NCBI GenBank assembly: GCA_047967505.1
Contig: CM106539.1
DNA: 64,000 nucleotides
Direction: 5' to 3' (one strand)
Origin: Dipteris shenzhenensis
Lineage: Eukaryota; Polypodiophyta; Polypodiopsida; Gleicheniales
A program made the position numbers and the translations under genes. Positions 21,916-32,165 of this stretch are shown piece after piece. Below the pieces are notes generated by a model. That model had not been told where the DNA came from. It ran no database searches and saw only the letters and a list, made by a program, of their open reading frames with translations. Within the stretch, counting starts at the first letter, position 1. Each line of letters starts with the position of its first letter.

Positions 21916-23457
21916 TCTTCCGGTGGTACACGGACGGTTCACAAGATATAGCAATGCTTGATGGTCGGTGTAGAAGACAAAATCATTTGCAAGGAGATAG
22001 TGCCGAAATTTCTTTACACTGTACACCATTGCTAGGGCTTCTCTTTCTGTGGTTGTATAGTTGATCTCTGCATCATTGAGTTGTCGACTGGCGAAGTAGA
22101 CGGGGTAGTCTTTCTTATGTTCACCAGGTTGACAAAGCACACTCCCAATTGCATACTTGGATCCATCAGTATGAACATGAAAATCAATATCCCAATTGGG
22201 AGATAGAAGGATGGGTGCTGTGATTAGGCGCCACTTTAAAAGCTCAAAGGCTTGGTCGCACTCTTCGGTCCATAAGAACTCCACTAATAACTTGTAAAGT
22301 GGTCTAGCTATCATGGCATACCGCAATATAAATCTTCTATAATAGCCGGCATGTCCCATAAAGACCTGTACACCTTTGGAATTTGTAGGAGGAGGCAATT
22401 CCATGATGATTTTGATTTTGTCCATGTCAGTTGCAATCCCATGTTGAGAGACGATGTGTCCCAAAACAACTCCGTGGGTGACCATGAACTGGCATTTTGT
22501 TGGATTTAGGGAGATGCCATACTCCCTGCATTTGATTAATACTTCTTCCAGACATTTGAAGTGGTCCTGTTTGGTTGAATGGATGCACAAATCATCCAAG
22601 AACACCTGTAAAAACTTATTCAAAAATGACTTGAAAGCTGTGAACATGACTCGCTGGAATGTGGCTGGGGCATTACAAAGGCCGAATGGCATGACTCTAT
22701 ATGCAAAAATACCCCATTCTGTAGCAAATGCTGTTTTTGATTGGTCTTGAGGAGCAATTTGTACCTGGTTATAGCCACTGAAACCATCCAAGAAGCTATA
22801 AATTTCGGATCCTGCCACCTTTTCCAACACTGTTTCTGTTAAGGGTAGGGGGTAGTGATCCCTAATTGTGGCGGCATTCACATTTTTCAAGTTTACGCAT
22901 ATTCTGAGCTTCTTGTTGCGTTTAGGCACAATGACAATGGGTGAAACCCAATCAGTGTGCTCTATCTCGTAGATGAATCCGGCATCTAGGAGTTTTTCCA
23001 GCTCGTCATAAACCATGGTGCCATATTTAGGATTTGTGCGATAAGGTCCACATACCTTAGGGCGAGCACCTTCCCTTATAGGGATCGTGTAACCTGCCAC
23101 TTCTGGTGAAATTCCTTTCATCTCTTTGTATGACCATGCTAGGCAGTCACGGTATTCCATTAGGAGGTCTTTGAGTTTGATTTCATCTTCTTGACGGAGC
23201 TGTTTCCCAATGAAAACTAACTTTTCTTCCTCCCCTTCAAGGGCGAGGTTTATTGTGCGTGTTTTTGCCGGTCCCTCATAGATTGGAGTTTCTCCAATGC
23301 TATCGGTTTCTTGAACTTCAGATTCTCTGATTGGTCTTGGCATTGCTATTGGTGCACTTCCACTTGTATAATTCTTAAAGTATTCCGGCACTGCTCGAAG
23401 ATCGGCCTCTGATGGGGTTGAACTAGCCTGAGATGTGTCATGAGTACTGGGTGGCAT
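21916..23457 (-). pseudogene. Tat-type reverse transcriptase and RNase H
   Basis: One open frame holds the RT: FIYEIEHTDWVSPIVIVPKR, ICVNLKNVNAATIRDHYPLP, YSFLDGFSGYNQ and the catalytic FLDD (QVFLDDLCIHS). RNase H follows with HVHTDGSKYAIGSVL, REALAMVYSVKKFRHYL and FYTDHQALLYLVN. The frame is in register with the protease ORF upstream, from which it is separated only by a TAA at 23,494-23,496. Coding quality stops at TTGRI near 21,916; everything between here and the integrase zinc domain is missing, and the frame then reads on out of phase to a stop at 21,868. Confidence 0.93.
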
Positions 23458-23493
23458 AGTTGCATTTAGTAATTTGTTAGGCTCTTCCTTCCT

Positions 23494-24966
23494 TTATTTT
23501 TCTGAAGTCTCTTGATCGAGCTTCATCCGCACATGTGGCTTATATTTCCGAAACTTCTTACGTTGGGAACTGTGGGGTAACTTTTCCACTGGTAAGGTGT
23601 TTCCAAGTAAGGGTTCATGTGCTGCACATACTCCTTCCAGTCCTTCAGGGGACCATTCAAGAGGTGGTGGTTTTGACTTTGAGGGGACTGCCTTTGCAAG
23701 ATACAATTCCACAATCCGTGTTTGGACTCGTTCGAATTCATTGAAGTGCTCGGCCTTGGCTTTTCTGCGATTTCCTCCGGCAGCTTTTTTGCGGGATCTT
23801 CTGCTGTTATGCAACTGTGGAGGTTCAACTTTTGGGAGCTCAACTGCCATTAGGGCATGCAGAATGGCTAGGTCATTATCAAAGATTTGATCTTCAATTT
23901 CAGCATTTGCAGCCTCTGTTTCAAGATCCCAAGGAAAATCTGAGTCATCATTGGTATGGGTACCTTCTTCAGGTTCATTTTCCCATTCGAGGTCAGCCAT
24001 AAAGAAAGGCATCTCTAGATCGATTGGTTCTTCATGCGTCGGTGGAGGATCGACCTGTAGTGCGTTAACATCTATCTGTGAGAAGATGGGGTCTAATGAA
24101 TGGCAGTTGTCGATGGTTGCCAATGTTTGTATCCAGTTATTGACATTGCTTTGTGAGTCACCTGCTATGGCATGCTGTTGCAAGGGATCTGATTTGCTCG
24201 AGATTGTCGTAGAAGATGTGTCATCCAATATTCTAGGAATAATTGGTTTAATAACTCCTGTCCCCACATTCACCCTGACTGCAGTGTCTCGATTCTGGAT
24301 TGTCAATCTATCCGTTCCCCAGTCATGGAGGACTGATGCTTCCCGTAACCAAGGACGTCCTAGTAAGATTTGATAGGATTTTTTGGGGAGATCCAAGATT
24401 GTGAATTGAAGGGAAAAGCGGACTCCTGCGATCTTTGTGGACACGCCATTCACTATTCCCAAGGGTTTAGCCCGTGAATCATCGGCAAGGCGTATGTTGA
24501 AATTAGCCTTTTGCATTGGTGGGAGACCCCATTCTTCGTAAAGCTCCTTTGATAGGACATTGACACCTGCTCCACCATCCACTATGGCTTGGATTTCATT
24601 ATATGCCTTGTGGATCAAAGGCACAGTGATGTTGCGTATGTCATCTTTCTCACCCATCCGCACAGGGATATCATCAATGTCGTTCATAGGTGGAGGGGGA
24701 TTTGCGAGTTCAATCCATCCTTTGAAACTCTCCCAGAGATTGGGACAATTTCGTAAGAGGATTCCGATGGGAATGGACACAGGGCAACTCAGGATGCTAG
24801 AGAGTGCAGCTCCTTCAAGTTGACGTGGCGGTACATTCTGTTGTGGAGTTTGTTGTTGGAACAAGGGCTCGAGTACAGTATCAATACTTTGTGGGGCCAA
24901 GTCATGGAGTGGGTCTTGAGCTTGTTTCTGAGCCTCAAATTGAGCTTGTTCATTTTGGACCCATTG
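23494..24966 (-). pseudogene. Tat-type aspartic protease region
   Basis: The region continues the gag frame after a TAG at 24,967-24,969. The protease core has AIVDGGAGVNVLSKELYEEW, NFNIRLADDSRAKPLG and YQILLGRPWLREASVLHDWG, in the usual retropepsin order, with D-G-G in place of D-S-G as in many plant Tat/Athila copies. A long acidic linker of about 230 residues follows, rich in Asp/Glu, up to a basic patch (RRSRKKAAGGNRRKAKAEHF). It ends at the TAA at 23,494-23,496, after which RT begins in the same frame. The linker length is greater than in most gypsy elements and similar to other Tat-group polyproteins. Confidence 0.9.
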
Positions 24967-26838
24967 CTAAAGTGCCTGAAAACGAGCCTTCTCCACCTCT
25001 GCATTCGGGAATGGAGCTTCTTTTATTCGAGGCTCGGGAGTTGATGTAGATGAACTCGGCTGCTCATTGCTTGGCGGAGGTGGAGGCACTTGTGCTTTCT
25101 TTCTCAGAAGTCGCTTCGGTTGGATCGGAATGATAGGGTCCTTCGTAGCCGCTTTCTGTTGGCGTGTAATTACATTGATAGGTTGTGACCTTAGACTTGC
25201 CGGGCCCAGACTTTGATGATCCACCCCAATGATGCCGATGGGGACGTCAGGCTTAACCTCTGTTTGTTCTGGAACCTTATTTTTCATGGGACAATCCATA
25301 CAGGCATGTCCTATGCCACAATCTCTGCAAAGTGGTTGGAAAGTGGCTGGGCTACCGCGATGAGGGCATTCTGCGATTCTATGATTTTCTCCACAACCGT
25401 AACACTTGATTGGTGCGCGAAATGTGTTGGGTCGCACTTGATTTGCATAGACTGGTATTAAACCCTCTGCACCTTCGATGTAGTACACTGGGTACTCTGC
25501 TTCATACTCAAATAGCGAATCGACTTCCTCGGCTTGTAATTGATGTATTGGAACTGCCTGAGGAGCTGGATTTGCTGCTCTTGGATACGGTCGTGGATTC
25601 GGATTCCTGAGTAGTTGGGGGACTTGTGTCCGAACGGGTACAGGATTTAGTCTCGGAGCTGGGGGCGCTTGTGCAAGTGCCGGTTGCCTGTATACTGGCA
25701 TGGGTGCCGCTTGGTATTGTGGTGGTCGAGGCGGATTGTTGCGCATGTTGAAGATGCAACTGGTGTCATCATGGCCGCCGACGACACAGATATGGCACCA
25801 CAACCGTGGCGGTGGATTTGCTTGTGCATTGATTCTTGCTCTTAGGACTGGGCATTCATTTGCTGTATGATTTGCCAAGCAGTGTGGGCACCAGACATTT
25901 TCTCGCCGTGGATATGTTTGAGTTGGCGGCTGAGACAAGTGAAGTTTTTGATCCATGGCCTGCATCATATCTTCTTTCAGCTTCAAGGTCATGGCCTCGA
26001 GGCGATCTTCATTGGATGTTTCGGCAGTGTCCTTTGATTTACCTTTTTTCGAGCGCTTATCTCGTGTATTTGATCTGGCATCATCACTGCTAGTGTCTGA
26101 ATCTGTCATGCCATCTTCGATGTCAATGGCTGCCGCATGAGCAGCACTGAATGTTTCATAGCTACTTATCTTTTTCATATCCTTGCGGATTTTCTTTCTT
26201 AGACCTGCTATGAACCATGCCGTGAGGTACTTTGCATCTGGGCGTGGGTCACATTTGGCGATCAATCTCTTCATCTTTCCCAGGTATGTGCGTACATCTT
26301 CCCTCCGACCTTGTTCGATCTTGCTGAGTTGGAGAGTGGGATCATCTTGTAGCCTCTCCGTTTGAAAGCGACGTTTGAATTCGGTTTGAAGTAGGTCCCA
26401 CGTGGCACGTTCTTGCACGAGAAGGTCGAGGTACCATTCTGACGCCTCATCAGTTAAGGCCATTGGAAACCAAGCCACCTTAGTTTCATGGGATTGATCA
26501 CCACCTGCTCGACATGCGGCATCAAAATGCTGGAGGAAGCGAGCTGGGTCTCCCCTACCATTATATTTGGGAAGTTCCAGTTTTCCCAAGGGGCGTCGGC
26601 CGTGATTGTTGTGATTTCGTCGATTGAAGAAGTTGTCAGCCTCAGCATCGAGCTCGATATCCCCATCATGCTCATGACGGTGTCCAGCCATGTTGGGGCG
26701 TGGAGGAGTTAAAGGAAGTTGTTGAATCTCAAGGGGGGAGTCGGGGTAGAGGATTGGCAGGGGCGGTTGTTGCAGTGGAGTTAGTTGCAGATGGGGCGAG
26801 CGTTGGAGTCGAAGTCGTTGGCCGGAACGTAACTGCAT
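24967..26838 (-). CDS. Tat-type Gag with four zinc knuckles
   Basis: 623 residues from ATG 26,838, beginning MQLRSGQRLRL, a start typical of this group. The Gag core lies at about residues 80-240 (KLELPKYNGRGDPARFLQHF, EWYLDLL, FKRRFQTERLQDDP). A Ser/Asp/Lys-rich spacer follows. Four CCHC-type knuckles come next: CPHCLANHTANEC (~317), CHICVVGGHDDTSC (~348), CYGCGENHRIAEC (~479) and CRDCGIGHACMDC (~504). Three have the CX2CX3HX4C spacing. The two pairs are separated by a Pro-rich stretch. The frame is intact to a TAG at 24,967-24,969, which may be a real stop or a suppressible one. Confidence 0.9.
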   Translation of the reverse strand: MQLRSGQRLRLQRSPHLQLTPLQQPPLPILYPDSPLEIQQLPLTPPRPNMAGHRHEHDGDIELDAEADNFFNRRNHNNHGRRPLGKLELPKYNGRGDPARFLQHFDAACRAGGDQSHETKVAWFPMALTDEASEWYLDLLVQERATWDLLQTEFKRRFQTERLQDDPTLQLSKIEQGRREDVRTYLGKMKRLIAKCDPRPDAKYLTAWFIAGLRKKIRKDMKKISSYETFSAAHAAAIDIEDGMTDSDTSSDDARSNTRDKRSKKGKSKDTAETSNEDRLEAMTLKLKEDMMQAMDQKLHLSQPPTQTYPRRENVWCPHCLANHTANECPVLRARINAQANPPPRLWCHICVVGGHDDTSCIFNMRNNPPRPPQYQAAPMPVYRQPALAQAPPAPRLNPVPVRTQVPQLLRNPNPRPYPRAANPAPQAVPIHQLQAEEVDSLFEYEAEYPVYYIEGAEGLIPVYANQVRPNTFRAPIKCYGCGENHRIAECPHRGSPATFQPLCRDCGIGHACMDCPMKNKVPEQTEVKPDVPIGIIGVDHQSLGPASLRSQPINVITRQQKAATKDPIIPIQPKRLLRKKAQVPPPPPSNEQPSSSTSTPEPRIKEAPFPNAEVEKARFQAL

Positions 26839-27321
26839 GCAAATTGTGTGCGATTTGCCAAGGGTGTCGCTACCCCAAGGGCGTTTGCGGATGTGGTGTG
26901 GTTAGGAGAGTTAGAGTGGTGTTAGTGTCTGTAGGGACCGTCGTGTTAATAATGTGCCTAAGATTGGTCCACGTGTGTAGGGAAATGTGCCGGTGCAGAC
27001 GGATCGTTAATCAGAGGTCACGGCATGAAAATACGAGTGAATTTGTGCAAAATGAGGCCCACACGGGGGCGCGAATGAACGTGTGCTCGGGATGCCGAAA
27101 TGGTGTGCAATGGGCTGGAAAAATACCCGGTAACGTGGTGTTTTTGTGTGTGAAATCTGGGTTCAAACGGGGTTCAGTTTGGGTCCCAAACGGATCAGTT
27201 TCGAGGGGTTAAAGGAGGGGTAAATGTTGCGTTTGGGGGGTCCTAATGGTGGTGTGAATGGACTTTAAGTCCAACCGAGGGGTTGAAACCAAGTGACTCT
27301 AGTAGACTAACTAACCTAGAT

Positions 27322-27346
27322 CCTCCCAGTTACTGTAACTGGGAGG
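27322..27346. repeat. Perfect hairpin in the Tat leader
   Basis: CCTCCCAGTTA and TAACTGGGAGG are 11-bp inverted arms around a 3-nt loop. A second palindrome, AACTAAC-TGTA-GTTAGTT, lies at 27,350-27,367. Position between primer site and gag would allow a role in RNA packaging or dimerisation, which is inference only. Confidence 0.7.
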
Positions 27347-27623
27347 TTTAACTAACTGTAGTTAGTTATTAACTGAAGAGTTAGTCTAACCTAACTGAGG
27401 GTAATCTAACCGAACCTAGTCTAACTAACTGAGGGTTAACTAAACTAACCTAACTTCAGTTACTACTAACCTAACCTACGTGAACTAATCTAACTAAGGT
27501 TAACTAACTAACCTAGTTACCCTAACCTAACTAACCTAACCTAACTGTAGTTAAGACTAACTGCACTAAGGTCAAAGCTAACCCTAGGGTTAGTTTTAGG
27601 TTAGTTTTTTTTTTTTTTTTTTC

Positions 27624-28720
27624 TGGTGGGGGGCGTCCGACGGCGGCGTCCAGGGGGGGTGGCGGGGTTTTGCAAGGGGAGTTGGAGCAGGGGGGGTGGT
27701 TTCGAAGGGGGGGGGAAGGTGGTTCGGGGGTGCGGGGGAGAGGGCTCGAGTGGAGGGAAGGGGGGCAGGGCGGGGGTGCGGGGGGGTTGCGCAGGGGGGG
27801 GCGAGGGGTGGCGCGAGGGAGGTCGGGGGGTGGCGCGGGGGGGTGGCGGGGGAGGGCGGGAGGTGGCACGCGGGGGGGGGCGGGGGGCGAAGGGGCGGGG
27901 GGTGGCGCGGGGGTTGGCACGGGGGGCGGGGCGGGGCTGGGGGGTGCGGGGCAGGGCGGGGCTGGGGGGTGCGCGGGGGCGGCGAGGGAGGGCGGAGGGT
28001 GTGAGCGGGGGGCGCGGCGAGGGGTGGTGCGGGGTGGCGGGGCGGGGTTGGGGGGTGCTCGGGGCGGCGGGGGAGGGCGGAGGGTGTGAGTGGGGGGGGC
28101 GCTGCGCGGGGCGGCGGCGAGGGCGCCGCGGGTGGGCGGCCGGTGGCAGGGGGCTGGGGGTGCGCGGGATGGTGGCCCAGGGCGGGGGTGGGTCGCAGAG
28201 CCGCCGCGGGGCGGCCGGCAGGGGTGGGGGGGGGTTGGGTTGATAGGGGTAAGGGGGAGGGGGAGAAAGAGGGGGGTGGGGGGGGGGTGACCGGGGTAAG
28301 GGGGAGAGAGAGAGAAGGGGTGGGGGAGGGAATGAGGGGGAGAGAGGAGAGAGTGAGAGAGAGGGGGGGTGGGAGAGAGAACGAGGGGGAGAGAGGAGAG
28401 AGTGAGAGAAAGAGGGGGGGGAGGGGGAGAGAGGAGAGAGAGAGGGGGGGAAAAAAGACGAGAGAGAGAAGAGGTGGTGGTGGAGGGGGAGGGGGAGGGG
28501 GGAGGTGGTGGTGGAGGGGGAGGGGGAGAGGGGGAGGTGGAGATGGAGGGGGAGGGGGAGAGGGGGAGGTGGTGATGGAGGGGGAGGAGGAGAGGGGGAG
28601 GTGGAGATGGAGGGAAGGGGGAGGGGGGAGGTGGTGGTGGAGGGGGAGGGGGAGAGGGGGAGGTGGAGATGAAGGGGGAGGGGGAGGGGGGAGGTGGAAA
28701 AAAGAGGAAAAAACCTGAAA
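27624..28720. repeat. Extreme G-rich/purine tract (~1.1 kb)
   Basis: The plus strand is almost entirely G with A and GCG/GTG interruptions: GGGGG runs to about 28,260, then GAGAGA and GGAGGTGGTGGTGGAGG repeats. Many closely spaced G runs could form quadruplexes on this strand, which is the template strand of the element. Confidence 0.85.
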
Positions 28721-28999
28721 GATTGAAATAGAAAAGCGGGGAGAAGTGGTCACCTGAACGCTCTCCAAGTCTTTCTCGATGTAACGGGATTGTTGCGGAA
28801 CAATGGACGGTGGGTGGAAGGCTAGGTCATCGCTGCGAGAAGGGCTCGATGTCACTTACATGGCGAGGATAGGAGTAAGGGGGTGGTCAATGGAGAGGGA
28901 GGAGTGTCTTGCGTGGGGCTCGGAATGAGGAAGAGAATGGAGGCAAAAGTGAAAGATGAAGAATGAGGGGGGTGGAGTAGGTTTTTATAGGATTGGATT

Positions 29000-29037
29000 T
29001 TAGGTTTAGGGTTTAGGTTTAGGGTTTAACCCTAAAC
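29000..29037. repeat. Telomere-like repeat in the Tat leader
   Basis: About three TTTAGGG/TTTAGG units are followed by the inverted AACCCTAAAC. This plant telomere unit occurs inside the transposon next to the LTR rather than at a chromosome end. Confidence 0.7.
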
Positions 29038-29354
29038 TCTTCCCGAGCCATAACTCTTTATGGAGAGCTCGGTTTGCTTTTCTGTAAAAAGGTAAAATGA
29101 TCGAAATTGAAAGCTCTACGCATCCGTGTCCACTACCTAGCCTGATTGTATCTCATGTGGCTTCTATTTAAGAAATTAAGAAAATTTCTTAAGGTAGTAA
29201 CCCAAAGTGGATGTTTGGGGTTGATATGTTTGGCTAGAATTGGAAAAAAATTTTACTCTCCTTGCCCTTGAGTGTTATGTTCGTGAAATTTTGAAGTAGT
29301 GACTTGTTTTACACATACCTACGTATGTTTACTCACTACTTGAGACGCTAGTCT

Positions 29355-29373
29355 CCCCGGCAACGGTGCCAAA
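29355..29373 (-). other. Primer binding site (tRNA-Asp-like) of the Tat-type element
   Basis: Read on the minus strand, the bases next to the 5' LTR are TTTGGCACCGTTGCCGGGGA. Apart from one base this is the TGGCGCCGTTGCCGGGGA site used by Athila/Tat-group elements (from memory, matched to tRNA-Asp). It fixes the orientation of the element as minus. Confidence 0.85.
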
Positions 29374-30597
29374 TGTTGGCTCTTTCCTACTGATTTTGCA
29401 GGAAGAGCTGGGTATTCTATGTTGCAGGGTTCCGAGGCTTTTTGTCACCTACAGATATATTGGAATTGTCGTTGTAGTATATATGTAGCTTAGGACCTCG
29501 AGTCGTGTTCCGGTGAGAGACGTAGGCTTAAGTGTGGTGAGTAAACATAATGCAAGCATGTGTAAAAGGCACGTAAACCATTGCTGTTGGGGTAATGAAG
29601 GCTTTCGCCTTCATTGGGGGTTGTAGGGTTTAGGAGGAGTTTAAGGGTTTAGGAGGAGTTTAAGGGTTCAGAAGGAGGTTCCAGGGTTCAGAAGGAGGTT
29701 CCAAGGTTTAGAAGGAGTTCAGGGTTAGGAGGAGGATCCAAGGTTCAGAGTAGAGTACATGGTGGAGAACTCGTCTCCCTCGTAGATCATTGAGTTTAAG
29801 GGTTTAGGAAAGGATAGGAGTGGGAGAAGAAGAAGGTGTAAGAGCATGGGTGAAGTAAGAGAGAGAGGAGGAAGGAGGAGGAGGGAAGAGGAGGAGGGAG
29901 AGGGAGGAGAGAGGAGGAGGAGGAGGAGGGAGGAGGAGGAGGAGGAGGAGGAGGGAGGAGGAGGAAGGAGGAGGAGGAGGAGGAGGAGGGAGAAGGGAGG
30001 AGGAGAGGGAGAGGATGGGTTGCAGGCTTGGAGGAGAGGGGAGAAGGGTTGCAAGGTTAGGACATGCTTTTGGACGTGCAGTGCAAGGAAGCATGGACAC
30101 TTGAGACAAATGCTTGGAATACCAATGTAGACTCAACACAATGCCCCAAGAGTCTGGGCTTCATTCCATTATGGGGTATTTATACAAGTTGGAGAGCTTC
30201 TCTCTCTGCATGTAACACAAAGTCGTATCACAAAGTTGTAACACAAAGTTGTATCACAAAGTCGTAACACAAAGTTGTGTCACAAAGTCGTAACACAAAG
30301 TTGTGTCATAAAGTCGTAACACATTCTCTCTCCTCATGTAGAAGATGTAGCACAAAGTTGTTACACAAAGTTGTTACACAAAGTTGTAACACAAAGTTGT
30401 GTCACAAAGTTGTATCACAAAGTCGTAACACATTCTCTGTCTTCATGTAGACAAACTCGTAACACAAAGTTGTTACACAAAGTCGTAACATAAAGTTGTG
30501 TCTAGAAGTTGTAACACAAAGTTGTAACACAAAGTTGTATCACAAAGTTGTATCACCTTCTCTTTCTTCATAAGTTCATGTTGGCACAGAGTCAACA
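29374..30597 (-). repeat. 5' LTR of the Tat-type element
   Basis: 1,224 bp, the same length as the other LTR at a constant offset of 10,641 bases. It repeats the GGA tract (29,852-30,016) and the CAAAGTTGTAACA array (30,211-30,557). Confidence 0.95.
30176..30183 (-). promoter_or_regulatory. LTR TATA box of the Tat-type element
   Basis: TATAAATA on the minus strand, preceded by the 12-bp repeat array and followed by the purine/pyrimidine tract. The same motif is at 19,535-19,542 in the 3' LTR. The repeat array lies upstream of it and could act as a promoter element; that is inference. Confidence 0.5.
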
Positions 30598-30602
30598 CAA
30601 TT

Positions 30603-31330
30603 TCTTTGATGTTATATTCTTTGCCCGTTGTTATGTGGAATGCTTTATTGTTATGGTTGTTCATGTCAAACTTGGTGTAGTAAAGTTGGGCGAATGTGTG
30701 CTCTTGTGGTGGTGCATGAAAGCATCATTCGTTGATGTATTTTATTTGTTCCTCATTACGTGTACAAGTTCTAAAACAGTTGAGGGCTTCTATGAAGTCG
30801 TTGTTGTTTTGTCGCATTGGTTTTTTGGGTTCTTAACATCATGGTTTTGTCAACCAGTAGTAGGTGTTGGCTAATGTTTGTAACGATTCTTTCTTTGTTT
30901 TGAATATCTAACTATCTAGTACCTATTTAGCCTGATAAAAATCCCCACATCAAATGACAACGACGTCCCCAAAGTATTCTATGTGGTTTCTTTTGAATGT
31001 GCGCATGCGAAGGTCTGCAAAATCTAAAGTTTGCCTACCAACCAATGAGATCTCGTTGAACATGATGAGTGTGTCTAGTTTTTCCCTACCCAAACATGTC
31101 AAGTTTTTTGTTTGCAATTGCAAATTCAATGCGGAATGAATAGTGATCCCATTTATGTTGTATGAATATTTTTCAGCATAAGCTAACATCAGCACATGTA
31201 GTATTTCATAATCTATGTTTTGTAGTGTTTGGTTATAAAGTCATAGCAAACATTGCACTATGAGCAACAAAAGATATGTTTTTCCTATGCCAACTCCACC
31301 TGTTAGGAACAAGTGTATTTTTTTCATTGC
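30603..31330 (-). pseudogene. PIF1-type helicase, N-terminal half (part of the Helitron-like gene)
   Basis: On the minus strand the Walker A region LFLTGGVGIGKTYLL is read at about 31,280-31,310. It is followed by YNINGITIHSALNLQLQTKN and KLDTLIMFNEISLVGR, the Walker B region, where the expected Asp of DEIS is Asn. Then come DVVVI and GDFYQA (motif III context), KPMRQNNNDFIEALN and EYNIKE, with several stops and frameshifts. It stops exactly at the retrotransposon edge and resumes with IDTFNSDSHISC at 18,727. Motif order and wording match the helicase of Helitron-like transposons rather than cellular PIF1. Confidence 0.9.
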
Positions 31331-31365
31331 TTTAATTCTTTGTGTATCATGACATCATCAAATAG

Positions 31366-31878
31366 TTATCTTTGTTCAAAGTTGAGCGATCGAATCATTT
31401 TGAAGTATTTTTCATTTTGCATGAGTATTTGTTTTTTAATAGGAATGAGAAATTTGTCGTTTGATGGTTTTTGATATTTTGTTTTCATGTCTAATGCAAT
31501 GTCATATTTAGGAAAGTCACGCTCGTGTATGGCATGATTTTCACTTATTGTAGCATCGTCATTGTTAACCAGTTCATTATTGTTTGCTTTTGTTGGTTGA
31601 TCGTTGTCGTCGTCTTGTGTATATAAATTCTTGTTTTGTGTAATGGTTTGATATCGAGAGTTGTAAACTTTTTCCCAAAATCCATGTATTAATAATTCAT
31701 GGTCCTCGTCATTTTTAAAAGGATAGGACAATAATAATTGTTCATGGTAATAATTGTCTAGATCTTTTGCTATGCTAAATTTCACAAATCTTATGATTCT
31801 TGATTTTTTTCTTTTTTTGATTTTCTTGTTGTTGTGGTCGTATTCTAGAACAAATGTTGCAAGGCAAATATTGTCCAT
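31366..31878 (-). pseudogene. Rep-helicase linker of the Helitron-like gene
   Basis: 170 codons without a stop. KKRKKSRIIRFVKFSIAKDL and NYYHEQLLLSYPFKNDEDH match the linker found between Rep and helicase in Helitron proteins (RIIR-V-F, YYREQLLLF-PW). The C-terminal stretch is rich in Asn and Asp. It lies between the Rep domain (32.2-33.2 kb) and Walker A (31.3 kb), in the correct order. Confidence 0.82.
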
Positions 31879-32165
31879 GTTTTCTCTTTTTTTGTATTTG
31901 TCTAAAACTGTTTGGCATGTAATTTCTATTGATTTGATGGAAAATCGTTGCAGTTGTTGTTTTCTTTCAAGAATGAGGGATCCATTTTGTTAATGTTTGT
32001 ATCTATGAAGTAAAAGTCTCTTGTTGTTCTATGTAGTGGTGGTAAAGATAAAGTAATAAAAGATGCTAATTGTGCACTCATTTGTTGTGCATGCAAGAAT
32101 GTATTGCCCATTGCTCATAGTCTATCGTGCGTGCTGTTGTTATCTTGAGTGCATGTTATCATTGT

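Larger units (their letters stand above)
26839..29373 (-). other. Long 5' leader of the Tat-type element, low-complexity
   Basis: About 2.5 kb lies between primer site and gag. It includes a CTAAC-rich block (27,290-27,606), a perfect 11-bp-arm hairpin (27,322-27,346), a T18 run (27,606-27,623) and about 1.1 kb that is almost pure purine on the plus strand and strongly G-rich (27,624-28,720). An open frame (27,596-28,855, minus) exists here, but it is mostly Pro/Ser/Leu from pyrimidine repeats and is probably not a real protein. Near 29,000-29,037 there are telomere-like TTTAGGG units. Tat-group relatives such as Ogre also have long leaders, some with an extra ORF. Confidence 0.6.
18733..30597 (-). 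mobile_element. Tat-type Ty3/gypsy retrotransposon, 11,865 bp, inserted in the helicase gene
   Basis: Two direct LTRs of 1,224 bp each (18,733-19,956 and 29,374-30,597) begin TGTTGGC and end GTCAACA on the plus strand. A 5-bp duplication CAATT flanks the element (18,728-18,732 and 30,598-30,602). Coding is on the minus strand in the order gag, protease, RT, RNase H, integrase, so the right LTR is the 5' one. I count about 14 differences between the LTRs, roughly 99% identity, so the insertion is recent. Even so, the copy has in-frame stops and a deletion between RNase H and integrase, which suggests it was moved by proteins from another copy. Confidence 0.96.

Noticed and set aside
21868-23457. 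Pararetrovirus (caulimovirus-like) origin for the RT
   Set aside because: LTRs, target duplication, integrase and tRNA-Asp-type primer site show a gypsy retrotransposon.
27596-28855. 419-codon open frame on the minus strand
   Set aside because: Almost all Pro, Ser, Leu and His from a pyrimidine tract; no domain. The open frame follows from base composition, so I describe it as leader, not as a gene.
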